A DNA stretch of 64,000 bases, taken from positions 226,541 to 290,540 of the forward strand of contig NZ_JQFW01000015.1 in NCBI RefSeq assembly GCF_000753865.1. Reading direction: 5' to 3'. The DNA comes from Alteromonas sp. LOR. GTDB taxonomy: Bacteria; Pseudomonadota; Gammaproteobacteria; Enterobacterales; Alteromonadaceae. The position numbers and the translations under genes are program-made. Below, in pieces: positions 17,966 through 26,910 of this stretch; the first letter of the stretch is position 1, and every line of letters starts with the position of its first letter. The notes beneath the pieces were generated by a model, which ran no database searches, was not told where the DNA came from, and was given only the letters and a program-made list of their open reading frames with translations.

Positions 17966-18766
17966 TTAAGCAAAGACAAACCATAAAAGTATTGCACCAA
18001 GCGCGAGGCGGTATATCACAAAAGGAAGCATCCCTATGCGCGCAATCCAGCTTAAAAATAGGTAAATGCAAAGGTAAGCACTCACAAAAGAGAACATAGC
18101 GCCGTACATTAATGCTTGCCAGTCCACCGCCTCGTTGGCTTCAATCAAATCGTAGGTTGCCAATAAGCCTGCCCCCAGTATCACTGGAATAGACAATAGG
18201 AAAGAAAAACGGGCGCATGCTTCACGCTTTAAGCCAAGCATCAATCCTGCGGTCATGGTTATTCCCGAACGGGACGTACCGGGTATTAAAGCTAACACTT
18301 GCGCCAAGCCAATGAATATCGCTTGTTTCATGTTAAGTGTATCAAGCTCGTGCTTTCGCTTGGCGGTCGCATCGGCGTACCACAATACCAGGCCAAAAAT
18401 AATAGTTGTTGCGGCAATAACCAGCGCCGTTCGGGCGTTATCTTCAATCCAGCCCTTCATAAGAAAACCCACAATAACCGCAGGAATGGTCGCAATAATG
18501 ACGTACCACGCCAGCTTACTGTCAGTGGACTGCTGTTTACTGAACCCTTGCGTACACCATGCAACCGTCATCTGCATAATTTCTTGGCGAAAATAAATCA
18601 TTACGGCTAACAAGCTGCCCACATGAACCGCAACATCGAAGGCCAAACCTTGGCTTACCCAGCCAAAAAGCTCCGCCGGTAACAGTAAATGCCCCGAGCT
18701 ACTAATAGGTAAAAACTCCGTTACCCCTTGGATAATAGCTAAAATTATAATTTCAAAAAGTGTCAT
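17966..18766 (-). CDS. uppP: undecaprenyl-diphosphatase UppP (BacA)
   Basis: 266 aa, matching family length. It has eight or so membrane segments, the N-terminal motif QGVTEFLPISSSGHLLL and the second motif PGTSRSGITMTAGLM, which form the active site. It dephosphorylates undecaprenyl diphosphate to recycle the lipid carrier for cell-wall synthesis and can confer bacitracin resistance. It lies 8 bp after folK on the same strand, in a probable folB-folK-uppP operon. Confidence 0.96.
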   Translation of the reverse strand: MTLFEIIILAIIQGVTEFLPISSSGHLLLPAELFGWVSQGLAFDVAVHVGSLLAVMIYFRQEIMQMTVAWCTQGFSKQQSTDSKLAWYVIIATIPAVIVGFLMKGWIEDNARTALVIAATTIIFGLVLWYADATAKRKHELDTLNMKQAIFIGLAQVLALIPGTSRSGITMTAGLMLGLKREACARFSFLLSIPVILGAGLLATYDLIEANEAVDWQALMYGAMFSFVSAYLCIYLFLSWIARIGMLPFVIYRLALGAILLWFVFA

Positions 18767-18774
18767 TCCCTTGC

Positions 18775-19269
18775 TTAGCTCCAGGTAAAGTCAACAGGCC
18801 AAAGTCGCTGCTTCTGCTTATCGAAAGACGCCCACATGTGGGCATAGGTTTGTTGTGTTTCAGGATGAATACTATTGGGTACCAGCTCTGCCAGTGGCCA
18901 TAATACAAAGGCATTGTGACAAATCTCTTCTCTTGGTAACACAACGGGTGAACGAGTCACGGTGTCATCATAGGTAAGAAGGTCTAAATCCAATGTACGA
19001 GCACAAAACTTTTTGTCGGTGTGAACCCGCCCATTATCCCGCTCAATGTTTTTCAAGGTTTCGCATACCTGTTCTATACTCAGTGAGGTATTTGCCTTAG
19101 CCACTAAATTATAAAATGGACTGCCGTTAAACCCTACCGCTTCACTTTCGTACACTGAAGACAGCGAAACGTCTTGAAAGTGCTTTTTTAACGCAATAAT
19201 TGACTGTCGAGTGTAATGCTCACGCTCAATATTAGAGCCTACACTAATTAAAATGGTGTGTTGAGACAT
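18775..19269 (-). CDS. folK: 6-hydroxymethyl-7,8-dihydropterin pyrophosphokinase FolK
   Basis: 164 aa, close to E. coli FolK (159). Family motifs seen are ISVGSNIEREHYTRQSI at the N-terminus, FYNLVAKANT, and RTLDLDLLTYDD, the ATP/Mg-binding loop. It transfers pyrophosphate from ATP to the pterin, the step before dihydropteroate synthase in folate synthesis. Its start shares one base with the end of folB, so the two are translationally coupled. Confidence 0.96.
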   Translation of the reverse strand: MSQHTILISVGSNIEREHYTRQSIIALKKHFQDVSLSSVYESEAVGFNGSPFYNLVAKANTSLSIEQVCETLKNIERDNGRVHTDKKFCARTLDLDLLTYDDTVTRSPVVLPREEICHNAFVLWPLAELVPNSIHPETQQTYAHMWASFDKQKQRLWPVDFTWS

Positions 19270-19622
19270 TAACTACGCTCTCGGCAAAGCTCGACTGCCA
19301 CCGTTTGTGCATTGGGTAAAATATTCGGCTTTACAATTTTAACGGTGATAGCGGACACCGCAAAAGCGTCAAGTACCGATATCATTACGGCGTTACCAAA
19401 GGCTTCTAAAAGTTCAAACTCGCTACGCTGACCAACGTCAACAATACACTCTGCCACTTTTGCATAGTCAATGGTGTCGTTTACATCATCGCTTTGCATG
19501 GCTGCGTTTAGGTCTGCGGTTAGGGTTACGTCTAAAAGCAGCGCAGTTTGCTGTGTGCGCTCCCAATCGTAAACCCCAATTAACGTATTTACCGTTAATC
19601 CAGTTATATATATTTTACCCAT
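19269..19622 (-). CDS. folB: dihydroneopterin aldolase FolB
   Basis: From ATG 19622 the protein is 117 aa (MGKIYITGLTVNT); a TTG 12 bp upstream is possible but unnecessary. IGVYDWERTQQTALLLDV and TIDYAKVAE match the dihydroneopterin aldolase family, and the C-terminal VKIVKPNILPNAQTVAVE is also typical. It converts dihydroneopterin to the FolK substrate plus glycolaldehyde. It is the first gene of the folB-folK-uppP set and is divergent from plsY, the same neighbourhood as in E. coli. Confidence 0.95.
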   Translation of the reverse strand: MGKIYITGLTVNTLIGVYDWERTQQTALLLDVTLTADLNAAMQSDDVNDTIDYAKVAECIVDVGQRSEFELLEAFGNAVMISVLDAFAVSAITVKIVKPNILPNAQTVAVELCRERS

Positions 19623-19947
19623 GAATTCTTTCAACTTATGTGTTTACTGGTCTTACTACTGCGAATTGACTTACATAAATGCAGGCCAAAGGTGGTATAT
19701 CGTATTTGGATGAAGTAGCGTTATGCTGATGCAAAGCTTACCGCAGTAAATGATGCACAACTATACCGCTGTATGGCAACACGGGGCAACTGAGGTTTTC
19801 ATATTTAACGAAGACAAAAACGTTACATGAGACTGAGAAACCTTAGTTTGAATAATGAGGGTCGCGGCTAGCAGTTAAACACCTAATAGCGTTTTAACAA
19901 TTAAAACGTTAGGAAAATGAAACGCCAATGAGTGAAAAAATAAACTA
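19623..19947. other. folB/plsY divergent intergenic region
   Basis: This 325-bp gap must hold promoters for folB (-) and plsY (+). At 19882-19913 there is a hairpin (core CGTTTTAA CAA TTAAAACG, flanked by CCTAA/TTAGG) about 35 bp before plsY. It lacks a T-run and could be an operator or leader hairpin. Nothing else is recognisable. Confidence 0.5.
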
Positions 19948-20550
19948 ATGATTTCCTTAACAATATTAATGGTTGCCGTTGCGTATCTTTTTGGTTCGCT
20001 GTCGAGTGCGGTACTCATCAGCCGAGTATTTCTTCTTCCCGACCCAAGAACTGCAGGCTCTAAAAATCCAGGCGCCACGAATGTATACCGGCTCGGTGGA
20101 CGTGTACCAGCCCTACTTGTATTGGTTATGGATATTTTAAAAGGAACCATCCCCGTTTATGGCAGTTACTTTTTAAATATTGAACCTGTGCTGTTAGGGC
20201 TAATTGCAATAGCCGCATGCCTTGGTCACATTTTCCCACTGTACTTTGGTTTTAAAGGCGGAAAGGCGGTGGCGACCGCTTTTGGTGCCATGTTGCCAAT
20301 AGGTCTAGACTTGGCAGGGCTTCTCATTGTGAGCTGGGTGCTTGTGGTCTTTATCACCGGCTATTCTTCATTGGGCGCGCTTGTTGCCGTAAGCCTAGCG
20401 CCCCTTTTTACTTGGCTGGTAAAACCGCTCTATACAATTCCAGTGGCCATGTTATCCATACTCATTATTATTAGGCATAAAGACAACATTGTACGGCTTT
20501 TAAGCGGCTCTGAGAGTAAAGTGTGGGATAAAGGGTCTATCAAAGAATGA
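19948..20550 (+). CDS. plsY: acyl-phosphate:glycerol-3-phosphate acyltransferase PlsY
   Basis: 200 aa with five or six membrane segments. PlsY motifs are present: [40 protein letters not shown], and [18 protein letters not shown]. It acylates glycerol-3-phosphate from acyl-phosphate, the first committed step of phospholipid synthesis. Its location beside folB/uppP and tsaD matches the E. coli ygiH context. Confidence 0.95.
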   Translation: MISLTILMVAVAYLFGSLSSAVLISRVFLLPDPRTAGSKNPGATNVYRLGGRVPALLVLVMDILKGTIPVYGSYFLNIEPVLLGLIAIAACLGHIFPLYFGFKGGKAVATAFGAMLPIGLDLAGLLIVSWVLVVFITGYSSLGALVAVSLAPLFTWLVKPLYTIPVAMLSILIIIRHKDNIVRLLSGSESKVWDKGSIKE

Positions 20551-20559
20551 CTCGCCCCC

Positions 20560-20620
20560 AGTGTTAATGTTTCTGCACTAATGTTTCGATGTTAGTGTTC
20601 CAGTGCTTATGTTTCAAAGT
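20560..20620. repeat. imperfect 14-15 bp tandem repeats
   Basis: Between plsY and the convergent NPP gene, units such as CAGTGTTAATGTTTC, TGCACTAATGTTTC, GATGTTAGTGTTC and CAGTGCTTATGTTTC follow one another. It is a decayed minisatellite with no evident coding role. Confidence 0.55.
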
Positions 20621-21873
20621 GAGTGCACTAGCCCTTGATTGAGTACTTCAAGTTTGCCATCTATGGGCGTGAACGGCGCTATACCCATTATTTTAGCAAG
20701 CGCAGGATAAACCTCTAAGTTACTGAACACCGGCAGCGTAACCCCTTTTTTGAACGCAGGGCCTGCAGCAATAAAAGTGGCGCCCATATCTGGCAGCGTA
20801 TTGAGGTAGCCATGACCGCCTTTGCTGATATGACCTGTTGCATCATCAATAAAACGCGCTGGGGGTGCCACCTCTAACAGGATGTCTCCCGTTCTACTCC
20901 CCTTTTCAAATTGACGTATTTCTCGCTGAGCATCGCTAAGCACAACGAACTGTCCCTTATACTGCTCATTAGAGATAGCAGATAAGCGGTTTGTCTCTTG
21001 CAATATCACTTCTTCACTCGCGTCTTTAGGAGCGTAAATATGAACTTGTGCGCCCTCGTTTTCTACCGAGAATGTATCTGGGATAGACAGTGCTGACACG
21101 TCAATGACTTTACTGCTATCTACCGGAGTCATACCGTGATCCGATACAATGACCACATTAACGTTTATGTCTAATGCTTGAATTCGGTCATACAACTCAC
21201 CCACGAGGGCATCCACTTGCACAACTGCATCTTTGGTTAAGGGCGAATAAGGCCCTTCGTCATGACCTACCGTATCGGTGAGCGAAAAGTAGCCAGTGAC
21301 AAAGCGAGGTCGAGATACTTCAGGCAAACTTAACCACTGAACCATCTGGTCTATTCGCTGTTGATAGCTTGTATATTTTGAATAAGGAAAGTGATAGGTG
21401 GGAAGCGCGCCGCCAATTCGTGCATCAGACTCTGGCCAGAAAAAGGTTGCCGCTTTAAGCCCGTTTAGCTCGGCTAAATTCCACAGTGGCGTTGCCGTAA
21501 TCCAGGTACTGTCTGTCTTTCCTTTGCCCATACTGTAGCGAGCATAGCCCTCTTTCGTTGGTCTTGTTTTGTCGAAAAAACGATTATTCACGATGCCATG
21601 ATGTTTAGGTAATAACCCTGTTATCAACGACAGATGATTAGGAAACGTATTTGCTGGGTAAACCGGTGTCATGCTTGATGCGCGCACGCCCTCTTTGGCT
21701 ATGCGAGCTAGATGAGACGCGCCGTGTAGCTCGACGTAATCGTGCCGAAAACCATCCAGTGAAATCAACACGACGTACTGAGTCTGCTGCGTGGTCTCTT
21801 CACTCGCACTTGCGGTGTGAGATAACACCAGTAACATCCATGCAGATAACACAGCGGTCATTAATTTAATCAT
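20614..21873 (-). CDS. NPP-type phosphodiesterase (alkaline phosphatase superfamily)
   Basis: ATG 21873 with an AAGGAAT ribosome site gives 419 aa. A signal peptide ending TASA precedes the catalytic domain. The metal and nucleophile motifs of nucleotide pyrophosphatase/phosphodiesterases are present: LISLDGFRHDYVE, YPANTFPNHLSLITGLLPKHHGIV (nucleophile Thr in NTFPN), FSLTDTVGHDEGPYS and VSDHGMTPVD. It should cleave phosphodiester or pyrophosphate bonds in the periplasm, releasing nucleotides or phosphate. No PHO box was found directly upstream. Confidence 0.9.
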   Translation of the reverse strand: MIKLMTAVLSAWMLLVLSHTASASEETTQQTQYVVLISLDGFRHDYVELHGASHLARIAKEGVRASSMTPVYPANTFPNHLSLITGLLPKHHGIVNNRFFDKTRPTKEGYARYSMGKGKTDSTWITATPLWNLAELNGLKAATFFWPESDARIGGALPTYHFPYSKYTSYQQRIDQMVQWLSLPEVSRPRFVTGYFSLTDTVGHDEGPYSPLTKDAVVQVDALVGELYDRIQALDINVNVVIVSDHGMTPVDSSKVIDVSALSIPDTFSVENEGAQVHIYAPKDASEEVILQETNRLSAISNEQYKGQFVVLSDAQREIRQFEKGSRTGDILLEVAPPARFIDDATGHISKGGHGYLNTLPDMGATFIAAGPAFKKGVTLPVFSNLEVYPALAKIMGIAPFTPIDGKLEVLNQGLVHSL

Positions 21874-21948
21874 GTTCTTATTCCTTATTGCGAACACATT
21901 AGGCGCACATCAAATAAAGATGACGCGTTCCCCGTCTTAGACGCGCGC

Positions 21949-22031
21949 CTGCACCTAATGCCTAAACCTAATACCCAAACCTAATACCTAAACGCTTGAG
22001 TCTATACCCAAAACCTAACACCCAAACAGCA
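21949..22031. repeat. degenerate 13-bp tandem repeats upstream of the NPP gene
   Basis: Repeated CCTAATACCCAAA-type units (for example CCTAATACCCAAA then CCTAATACCTAAA) fill most of the gap between the tsaD stop and the NPP gene. No function is evident. Confidence 0.6.
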
Positions 22032-22035
22032 GTAT

Positions 22036-23049
22036 CTAAACTGCAGTGAGCGTGTCTAGCGGCCAGCGAGGCTTGGCCTGAGAGCTTAGTTCAAGGACTT
22101 CGTTTGCTTTTAATCTTTGCATTCCGGCATAGGCAATCATGGCTCCGTTGTCAGTGCAGTAAGCTAGGCTGGGGTAGAATACTTCGCCGTGTAGCTCATC
22201 CATCAATACCTTCATTTTTTGCCTCAGCATGTGATTAGCGCTGACACCACCGGCAATAACTAATCGTTTCATGCCCGTCTGTTTCAGCGCCCGCTTACAT
22301 TTGATCATAAGCGTGTCCACCACAGCCTCTTGGAATGCAAATGCAATGTTAGCTTTAACTTGGTCGCTGCCATCAGATGCTCTAATTGTGTTTGCAGCAA
22401 AGGTTTTGAGGCCGCTGAAGCTAAAATCTAAACCTGGCTTGTCAGTCATAGGCCTTGGGAATTTATAATGACCGGGCTCACCCTTTTCCGCTAATTTGGC
22501 AAGCAATGGACCGCCTGGATAATCTAAACCGAGAAGTTTCGCGGTTTTATCAAACGCTTCACCAGCAGCGTCATCGACTGACTCCCCCAGTACTTCGTAT
22601 TGACCAATGCCTTTTACATTCACCAACATTGAGTGGCCGCCAGAAACAAGCAACGCCACAAAAGGAAATGAAGGCGCATTGTCTTCTAACATCGGTGCTA
22701 ACAAATGGCCTTCCATGTGATGCACACCAACCGCCGGTACATTCCACGCATAGGCGAGTGAGCGTCCAACGGACGAGCCCACAAGTAAAGCACCAATTAA
22801 GCCTGGCCCCTGAGTGAAGGCAACGCCGTCAATATCCTTTGATGTTGTATTTGCGTCAGTCAGCGCTTTTTCGATAAGGGGAATAATTTTGCGGACATGA
22901 TCGCGAGAAGCCAACTCGGGAACGACTCCACCATAATCGGCGTGCAGCTTAACTTGGCTGTATAACTCATGAGATAATAAGCCCTGCTCGTCATCATATA
23001 CTGCAATGCCGGTTTCGTCGCACGACGTCTCAATTCCTAAAATTCGCAT
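22036..23049 (-). CDS. tsaD: tRNA N6-adenosine threonylcarbamoyltransferase TsaD
   Basis: 337 aa, the same length as E. coli TsaD. Diagnostic segments are [19 protein letters not shown], the iron-binding motif [20 protein letters not shown] and [11 protein letters not shown]. It transfers threonylcarbamoyl to A37 of ANN-decoding tRNAs with TsaB/C/E and is essential in many bacteria. It is divergent from rpsU, the conserved gammaproteobacterial arrangement. Confidence 0.97.
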   Translation of the reverse strand: MRILGIETSCDETGIAVYDDEQGLLSHELYSQVKLHADYGGVVPELASRDHVRKIIPLIEKALTDANTTSKDIDGVAFTQGPGLIGALLVGSSVGRSLAYAWNVPAVGVHHMEGHLLAPMLEDNAPSFPFVALLVSGGHSMLVNVKGIGQYEVLGESVDDAAGEAFDKTAKLLGLDYPGGPLLAKLAEKGEPGHYKFPRPMTDKPGLDFSFSGLKTFAANTIRASDGSDQVKANIAFAFQEAVVDTLMIKCKRALKQTGMKRLVIAGGVSANHMLRQKMKVLMDELHGEVFYPSLAYCTDNGAMIAYAGMQRLKANEVLELSSQAKPRWPLDTLTAV

Positions 23050-23417
23050 TAAGCGCTCACCTTTTTACAACAAAAACCAATAATATTACTAGCGATCTGC
23101 GGCGATCATCTTTATGATCCGCCCGTGATTATCTTTCTAACCCGAAATTCAAAACCCAGATACGCTCTAAAAAGGCAGCGTTAGGGGGATGAAACTGGGT
23201 AGCTTATGTTTCTTAGGCGCAGAGTTTACCTGTAAACCTGCATTCATGGAATGCTAGCAAAGGAGTAAATGCACGATATTGGCTATTTTTTAGCAATTCA
23301 TCCTTTACTTTCTCTGCAGAAATGATTAGAATTTCGCACCATTTTTAACCCGGGTGGCCTTTTTAGCGCACAATTTTACCCGGATATACACAGTAAAGTT
23401 TTGAGGTGAGTGTTTAA
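23050..23417. other. tsaD/rpsU divergent regulatory region
   Basis: This 368-bp gap carries promoters for tsaD (-) and the rpsU operon (+). A likely rpsU promoter is entered separately. No LexA box of the CTG-N10-CAG type was found, although E. coli has one here. Confidence 0.55.
23304..23332 (+). promoter_or_regulatory. probable sigma-70 promoter of the rpsU operon
   Basis: TTTACT and TAGAAT (4 of 6 and 5 of 6 to consensus) are separated by 17 bp, about 85 bp upstream of rpsU. Read from sequence only. Confidence 0.45.
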
Positions 23418-23633
23418 ATGCCTATCGTTAAAGTTAGAGAAAACGAGCCGTTTGATGTGGCGCTGCGTCGTTTTAAGCGTTCTTGTGAAAAAGCAGGTGT
23501 TCTATCTGAAGTTCGTCGTCGTGAATTCTTCGAAAAACCTACGTGGGAACGCAAGCGCAAGAAAGCTGCCGCTAAAAAGCGTCATCTTAAGAAGCTAGCT
23601 CGTGAAAACGCACGTCGCGTAAAACTCTACTAA
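23418..23633 (+). CDS. rpsU: 30S ribosomal protein S21
   Basis: 71 aa, identical in length to E. coli S21. The start [20 protein letters not shown] and the strongly basic C-terminal half ([16 protein letters not shown]) are diagnostic. GAGGTGAG provides the ribosome site. S21 helps 16S rRNA base-pair with mRNA during initiation. It is the first gene of the macromolecular synthesis operon and is followed by a terminator that should partially separate it from dnaG and rpoD. Confidence 0.98.
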   Translation: MPIVKVRENEPFDVALRRFKRSCEKAGVLSEVRRREFFEKPTWERKRKKAAAKKRHLKKLARENARRVKLY

Positions 23634-23654
23634 ACTAGGGTTTAATTACGAGTA

Positions 23655-23684
23655 CGAAAGGTGTTGCCATTGCAGCACCTTTCG
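23655..23684 (+). other. hairpin downstream of rpsU
   Basis: CGAAAGGTGTTGC and GCAGCACCTTTCG form a 13-bp stem with one G-U pair and a 4-nt loop, 22 bp after the rpsU stop. It lacks a T-run, so it may be an RNA processing or stabilising structure, followed at once by the true terminator. Confidence 0.6.
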
Positions 23685-23699
23685 CGTTTCTGAAGTATC

Positions 23700-23728
23700 A
23701 AAAAGATCCTTATTTGGATCTTTTTTTG
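23700..23728 (+). terminator. intrinsic terminator between rpsU and yqeY
   Basis: AAAAAGATCC TTATTT GGATCTTTTTTT forms a short A/T-flanked stem with a run of seven T. It lies inside the macromolecular synthesis operon, as the known rpsU-dnaG terminator does in E. coli, and should reduce dnaG and rpoD expression relative to S21. Confidence 0.8.
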
Positions 23729-23768
23729 TATCTGTTTGCTTTTAATATGAGGCCAAAGTACCAAGCTA

Positions 23769-23868
23769 AGTATAAAGAGTAGTCCTAAACCCTAGTATAA
23801 AAAGTAATGCTAAGCCTTAGTATAAAGAACCGTGCTAAGCCGCAGTGCAAAGAGCAGTACGCAGCAGC
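23769..23868. repeat. 25-bp tandem repeat x4
   Basis: Four contiguous 25-bp units start at 23769, 23794, 23819 and 23844. All begin AGTATAAAG or close variants and contain GCTAAGCC-like cores. They lie between the rpsU terminator and yqeY. There are no spacers, so this is not CRISPR. Confidence 0.8.
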
Positions 23869-24127
23869 TGGCGCATATCAATTAGCCTTTTCTGATAACC
23901 AATCCGTTTTACAATCGCGCTATAATTAAACTCGTTATCGAACCATCTACATTGAACTCTATTTTTCATCCTTTTTATTTAGCGCTTATATTTCGTCCAC
24001 CCATTTTTTAGACTTCTCATTGGGCCCTTTCGCTTATAAAGCTTCCATTTATCTTTCTATTGATTATCCTATTGCCCATAACGTTATATCCAACAACGAC
24101 TCGCTAACAAAGGATACGGAAACTATC
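23869..24127. other. region upstream of yqeY
   Basis: About 260 bp of A/T-rich DNA lie between the 25-bp repeats and the yqeY start. It may contain a promoter that restarts transcription after the rpsU terminator, but no clear -35/-10 pair stands out. An in-frame upstream extension of yqeY is rejected because it lacks a ribosome site and family similarity. Confidence 0.4.
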
Positions 24128-24574
24128 ATGGCATTAATCGATGATTTAAAATCTGCCCAAAAAGATGCAATGCGCGCGAAAGAGAAGCTGCGTTTAGGCA
24201 CTATTCGAATGGCCCTTGCGGCAATTAAGCAAAAAGAAATAGACGAACAAATCACGCTCGATGACCCTGCTGTACTCGCGGTACTCACGAAAATGGTGAA
24301 GCAGCGCCAAGACGCCGCGGCTCAGTTTGATGCAGCAGACAGAGACGACCTTGCAAGCAAGGAACGGGAAGAAATTACCTATATTGAACACTTCTTGCCT
24401 CAGCCACTTACTGATGAAGAACTCAATGGGTTAATTGATGACACCATGGCCTCAACGGGTGCATCGGGTATGCAAGATATGGGGAAAGTAATGGGCGCAT
24501 TAAAACCAAAGGTACAAGGTCGCACCGATATGGGCGCACTTAGTGCAAAAATTAAAGCCCGCTTAAACGCCTAA
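24128..24574 (+). CDS. yqeY: GatB/YqeY-domain protein
   Basis: ATG 24128 gives 148 aa, the usual YqeY length. LIDDLKSAQKDAMRAKEKLR at the start and EEITYIEHFLPQPLTDEEL, GKVMGALKPKVQGRTDMG in the C-terminal half define the family, which resembles the tail domain of the GatB amidotransferase subunit. It may act on charged tRNA, but no reaction is established. It is commonly found next to dnaG, and here it sits between rpsU and dnaG. Confidence 0.93.
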   Translation: MALIDDLKSAQKDAMRAKEKLRLGTIRMALAAIKQKEIDEQITLDDPAVLAVLTKMVKQRQDAAAQFDAADRDDLASKEREEITYIEHFLPQPLTDEELNGLIDDTMASTGASGMQDMGKVMGALKPKVQGRTDMGALSAKIKARLNA

Positions 24575-24729
24575 GAATGTAAGCGCAATAGTCACCGATT
24601 CGAAAACCATTAGTAGAGAGTGCTGACTATTACCAATTGCCGCAACCAACAAACTTGGGTGCGGTAATACATTCTCATTTTTCGCTATCCCTGTTAAAGT
24701 AACCACCGTTTTATTTATACGAATCCCTC

Positions 24730-26508
24730 ATGGCTGGAAAAATACCCCGCGACTTTATTGATGATCTTCTTTCACGTACCGATGTGGTAGAAGTGGTCGA
24801 TAGCCGAGTAAAATTAAAAAAAGCAGGCAAAAACTATCAAGCTTGCTGTCCTTTTCACAACGAAAAGTCGCCCTCTTTTACTGTCAGCCAAGATAAGCAG
24901 TTTTATCACTGTTTTGGTTGTGGAGCCCACGGCAACGCCATCTCTTTTATCATGGAATTCGACCGCCTAGAGTTTGTTGAAGCCATTGAAGACCTCGCTA
25001 GATATCACGGGCTAGAAGTACCACGAGAAAAGGGCAGCCGCCCTGCCATGAGTGAGGAAAAGAAGCAGCAGCTGCAAGACGACTACACGTTAATGGAGCA
25101 GGTGACACGCTTTTTCCAACACCAGCTTCGCCAAAACGGAAACAGTAAAAAGGCAATCGATTATCTTAAAAATCGCGGTTTGAGTGGCGACATTGTTAAG
25201 CAGTGGGAAATTGGATATGCGCCTGATGGCTGGAGCGCATTGCTGGATACATTTGGAAAAAGTCCTCAACAAATAAAGCAGCTTATTGATTTGAGATTGG
25301 TTAATAAAAATGACCAGGGCCGTACCTACGATTTTTTTCGCGACCGCATTATGTTTCCTATTCGAGACAAACGAGGGCGTGTGGTTGGCTTTGGCGGACG
25401 AGTATTAGAAGACGGTGGTCCCAAATACCTTAACTCGCCAGAGACCCGTATTTTCCATAAGGGCAACGAGCTATTTGGCTTTTATTCTGCCCGTCAGCAA
25501 AACCGGCAGCTAGATACCGTTGTTGTCGTAGAAGGCTACATGGACGTCGTGGCGTTAAGCCAGTTCGATATTAATATTGCCACCGCAGCCCTAGGCACAG
25601 CCACGACCTTAGAGCATATCCAAATGCTGGTTCGCGCAACATCGCACATTGTGTGCTGTTACGATGGTGACCGTGCAGGTCGCGAAGCGGCCTGGAGAGC
25701 GCTAGAAAACGCGCTACCCGCATTAAAAGACGGCGTGCGATTATCGTTTCTATTTCTACCCGATGGTGAAGATCCAGATACCATGGTACGCCAGGTGGGC
25801 AAAGATACCTTCTTAGGCATGCTTAACGAAGCTATGCCGCTATCGCGTTTCTTTTTTGAGAACCTACTTAAGAGTCATAATGTGGGCACACCTGAAGGAA
25901 AAATAGCCCTTAAGAAAGCCGCAATGCCTCTTATCGAGTCAACGTTAGGCGCTGATCAGAAAAATATGTTGCTTGAAGAGCTAGCTAAGCACACCGGAGA
26001 ATTTGACCGATTCAAGCTTCAGCAAGACATCTCAAAAGCAAACCAAGGCAGCAAAAAAGCCTACTCCCCAAATCTAACTCAGGTAAACAAACCCAAGTTA
26101 TCACCCCTTCGTATGCTTATTCGCTTACTCTTAGACTCACCAAAACTGGCCGCGACTTGTGACGATGTGCAAATTGGCATTTTTACCGGTAGCGCAGCGG
26201 CGGGCATGGATTTGCTGCGCGATGTACACGCATTTTGTTTGGCTAACCCAGAGGCTAAAACCAGTCAGCTTGTTGAAAACTTCCGCGACCATCCCCATTC
26301 TTCTACTATCGCAAAACTATTGTTGCAAGAGCACTTAGTTAAAGATGAAGACGCAGAACGGGTCTATAATGATAGTTTTACGCGTTTACTTGATGCTCAT
26401 CTTGAAAGCCGAATAGAGACATTACTATCGCGCTCTCGAGTGCAATCACTAAGTAGAGCAGAGAAAGAAGAATTAACGCTGTTAATGAAAGAACGGCAAA
26501 ATAGTTAG
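24730..26508 (+). CDS. dnaG: DNA primase DnaG
   Basis: 592 aa. The N-terminal zinc finger (CCPFHNEKSPSF...YHCFGCGAHGN), the central RNA polymerase/TOPRIM domain (GFGGRVLEDGGPKYLNSPET, VVVEGYMDVVALSQ, CCYDGDRAGREAAWRA) and a C-terminal DnaB-interacting region are all present. It makes RNA primers at replication forks. The stop codon TAG coincides with the first three bases of a 54-bp repeat element, so the extreme C-terminus (KERQNS) may have been trimmed or set by that insertion. Confidence 0.97.
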   Translation: MAGKIPRDFIDDLLSRTDVVEVVDSRVKLKKAGKNYQACCPFHNEKSPSFTVSQDKQFYHCFGCGAHGNAISFIMEFDRLEFVEAIEDLARYHGLEVPREKGSRPAMSEEKKQQLQDDYTLMEQVTRFFQHQLRQNGNSKKAIDYLKNRGLSGDIVKQWEIGYAPDGWSALLDTFGKSPQQIKQLIDLRLVNKNDQGRTYDFFRDRIMFPIRDKRGRVVGFGGRVLEDGGPKYLNSPETRIFHKGNELFGFYSARQQNRQLDTVVVVEGYMDVVALSQFDINIATAALGTATTLEHIQMLVRATSHIVCCYDGDRAGREAAWRALENALPALKDGVRLSFLFLPDGEDPDTMVRQVGKDTFLGMLNEAMPLSRFFFENLLKSHNVGTPEGKIALKKAAMPLIESTLGADQKNMLLEELAKHTGEFDRFKLQQDISKANQGSKKAYSPNLTQVNKPKLSPLRMLIRLLLDSPKLAATCDDVQIGIFTGSAAAGMDLLRDVHAFCLANPEAKTSQLVENFRDHPHSSTIAKLLLQEHLVKDEDAERVYNDSFTRLLDAHLESRIETLLSRSRVQSLSRAEKEELTLLMKERQNS

Positions 26509-26559
26509 GGCGTATTGAACGTCGCTGCAAAAATGCACAGCGAAAATCAACATACCCTG
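26506..26559 (-). mobile_element. 54-bp deletion derivative of the TIR repeat family
   Basis: It begins TAGGGCGTATTGA and ends TCAACATACCCTG. Its reverse complement contains GCTGTGCATTTTTGCAGCG, an exact 19-bp match to the left arm of the full copy at 50831, directly followed by the opposite terminus. It therefore looks like an internally deleted copy in reverse orientation that begins exactly on the dnaG stop codon. It can also fold as a hairpin after dnaG. Confidence 0.7.
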
Positions 26560-26910
26560 TAAGTTTCAATTGCAAATGATTGCTGTTTAAAAAATCAGCC
26601 AGTAATCTGGTAAAACCACTGGTTTTTCTGTTATACTGACTAATTCGCTGTGTTCAATCGCAATGCATACAGAGCATTTAATGCTTGGCTGCTATGTGAA
26701 CGAAAAAACAGCAATGTGAGTAAACAATATATAGCCGATAACACGGGCAAAACCAAACTCGGGCGGATGCGCATCGCACACATAAGCGTCGCATTGGGCA
26801 CAAACGGCATTGATACGAACATCAGTACTCCAGCAGATAAGATGGAACATACGCCAGCGTATGGTGTCTTGTCTATTGCAAACTAATTGAATGTGAGAAG
26901 TGTAGGTTAT
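26560..26910. other. dnaG-rpoD intergenic region
   Basis: About 350 bp without a supported gene. It follows the 54-bp repeat copy and contains a likely rpoD promoter (entered separately). An ORF across 26650-26886 has no family resemblance and is not called. Confidence 0.5.
26629..26637 (+). promoter_or_regulatory. possible extended -10 promoter for rpoD
   Basis: TGTTATACT fits the extended -10 form TGnTATAAT closely, about 275 bp before rpoD. A weak -35 is acceptable for this type. An internal rpoD promoter after dnaG is known in other gammaproteobacteria. Confidence 0.4.

Noticed and set aside
23269..23325. 18-codon ORF (MHDIGYFLAIHPLLSLQK) with AAAGGAG just upstream of rpsU.
   Set aside because: The ribosome site is only three bases from the ATG, and the frame overlaps the likely rpsU promoter; chance is more likely.
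23380..23395. Possible LexA box (GATATACACAG) upstream of rpsU, expected from E. coli.
   Set aside because: It lacks the CTG-N10-CAG pair, so it does not fit the consensus.
23769..23868. Possible CRISPR array from four regular repeats.
   Set aside because: The 25-bp units are directly contiguous with no spacers, and no cas genes are present; this is a tandem repeat.
26650..26886. 78-aa ORF between dnaG and rpoD.
   Set aside because: It lies in the promoter/leader region of rpoD, has no ribosome site and no recognisable protein features.
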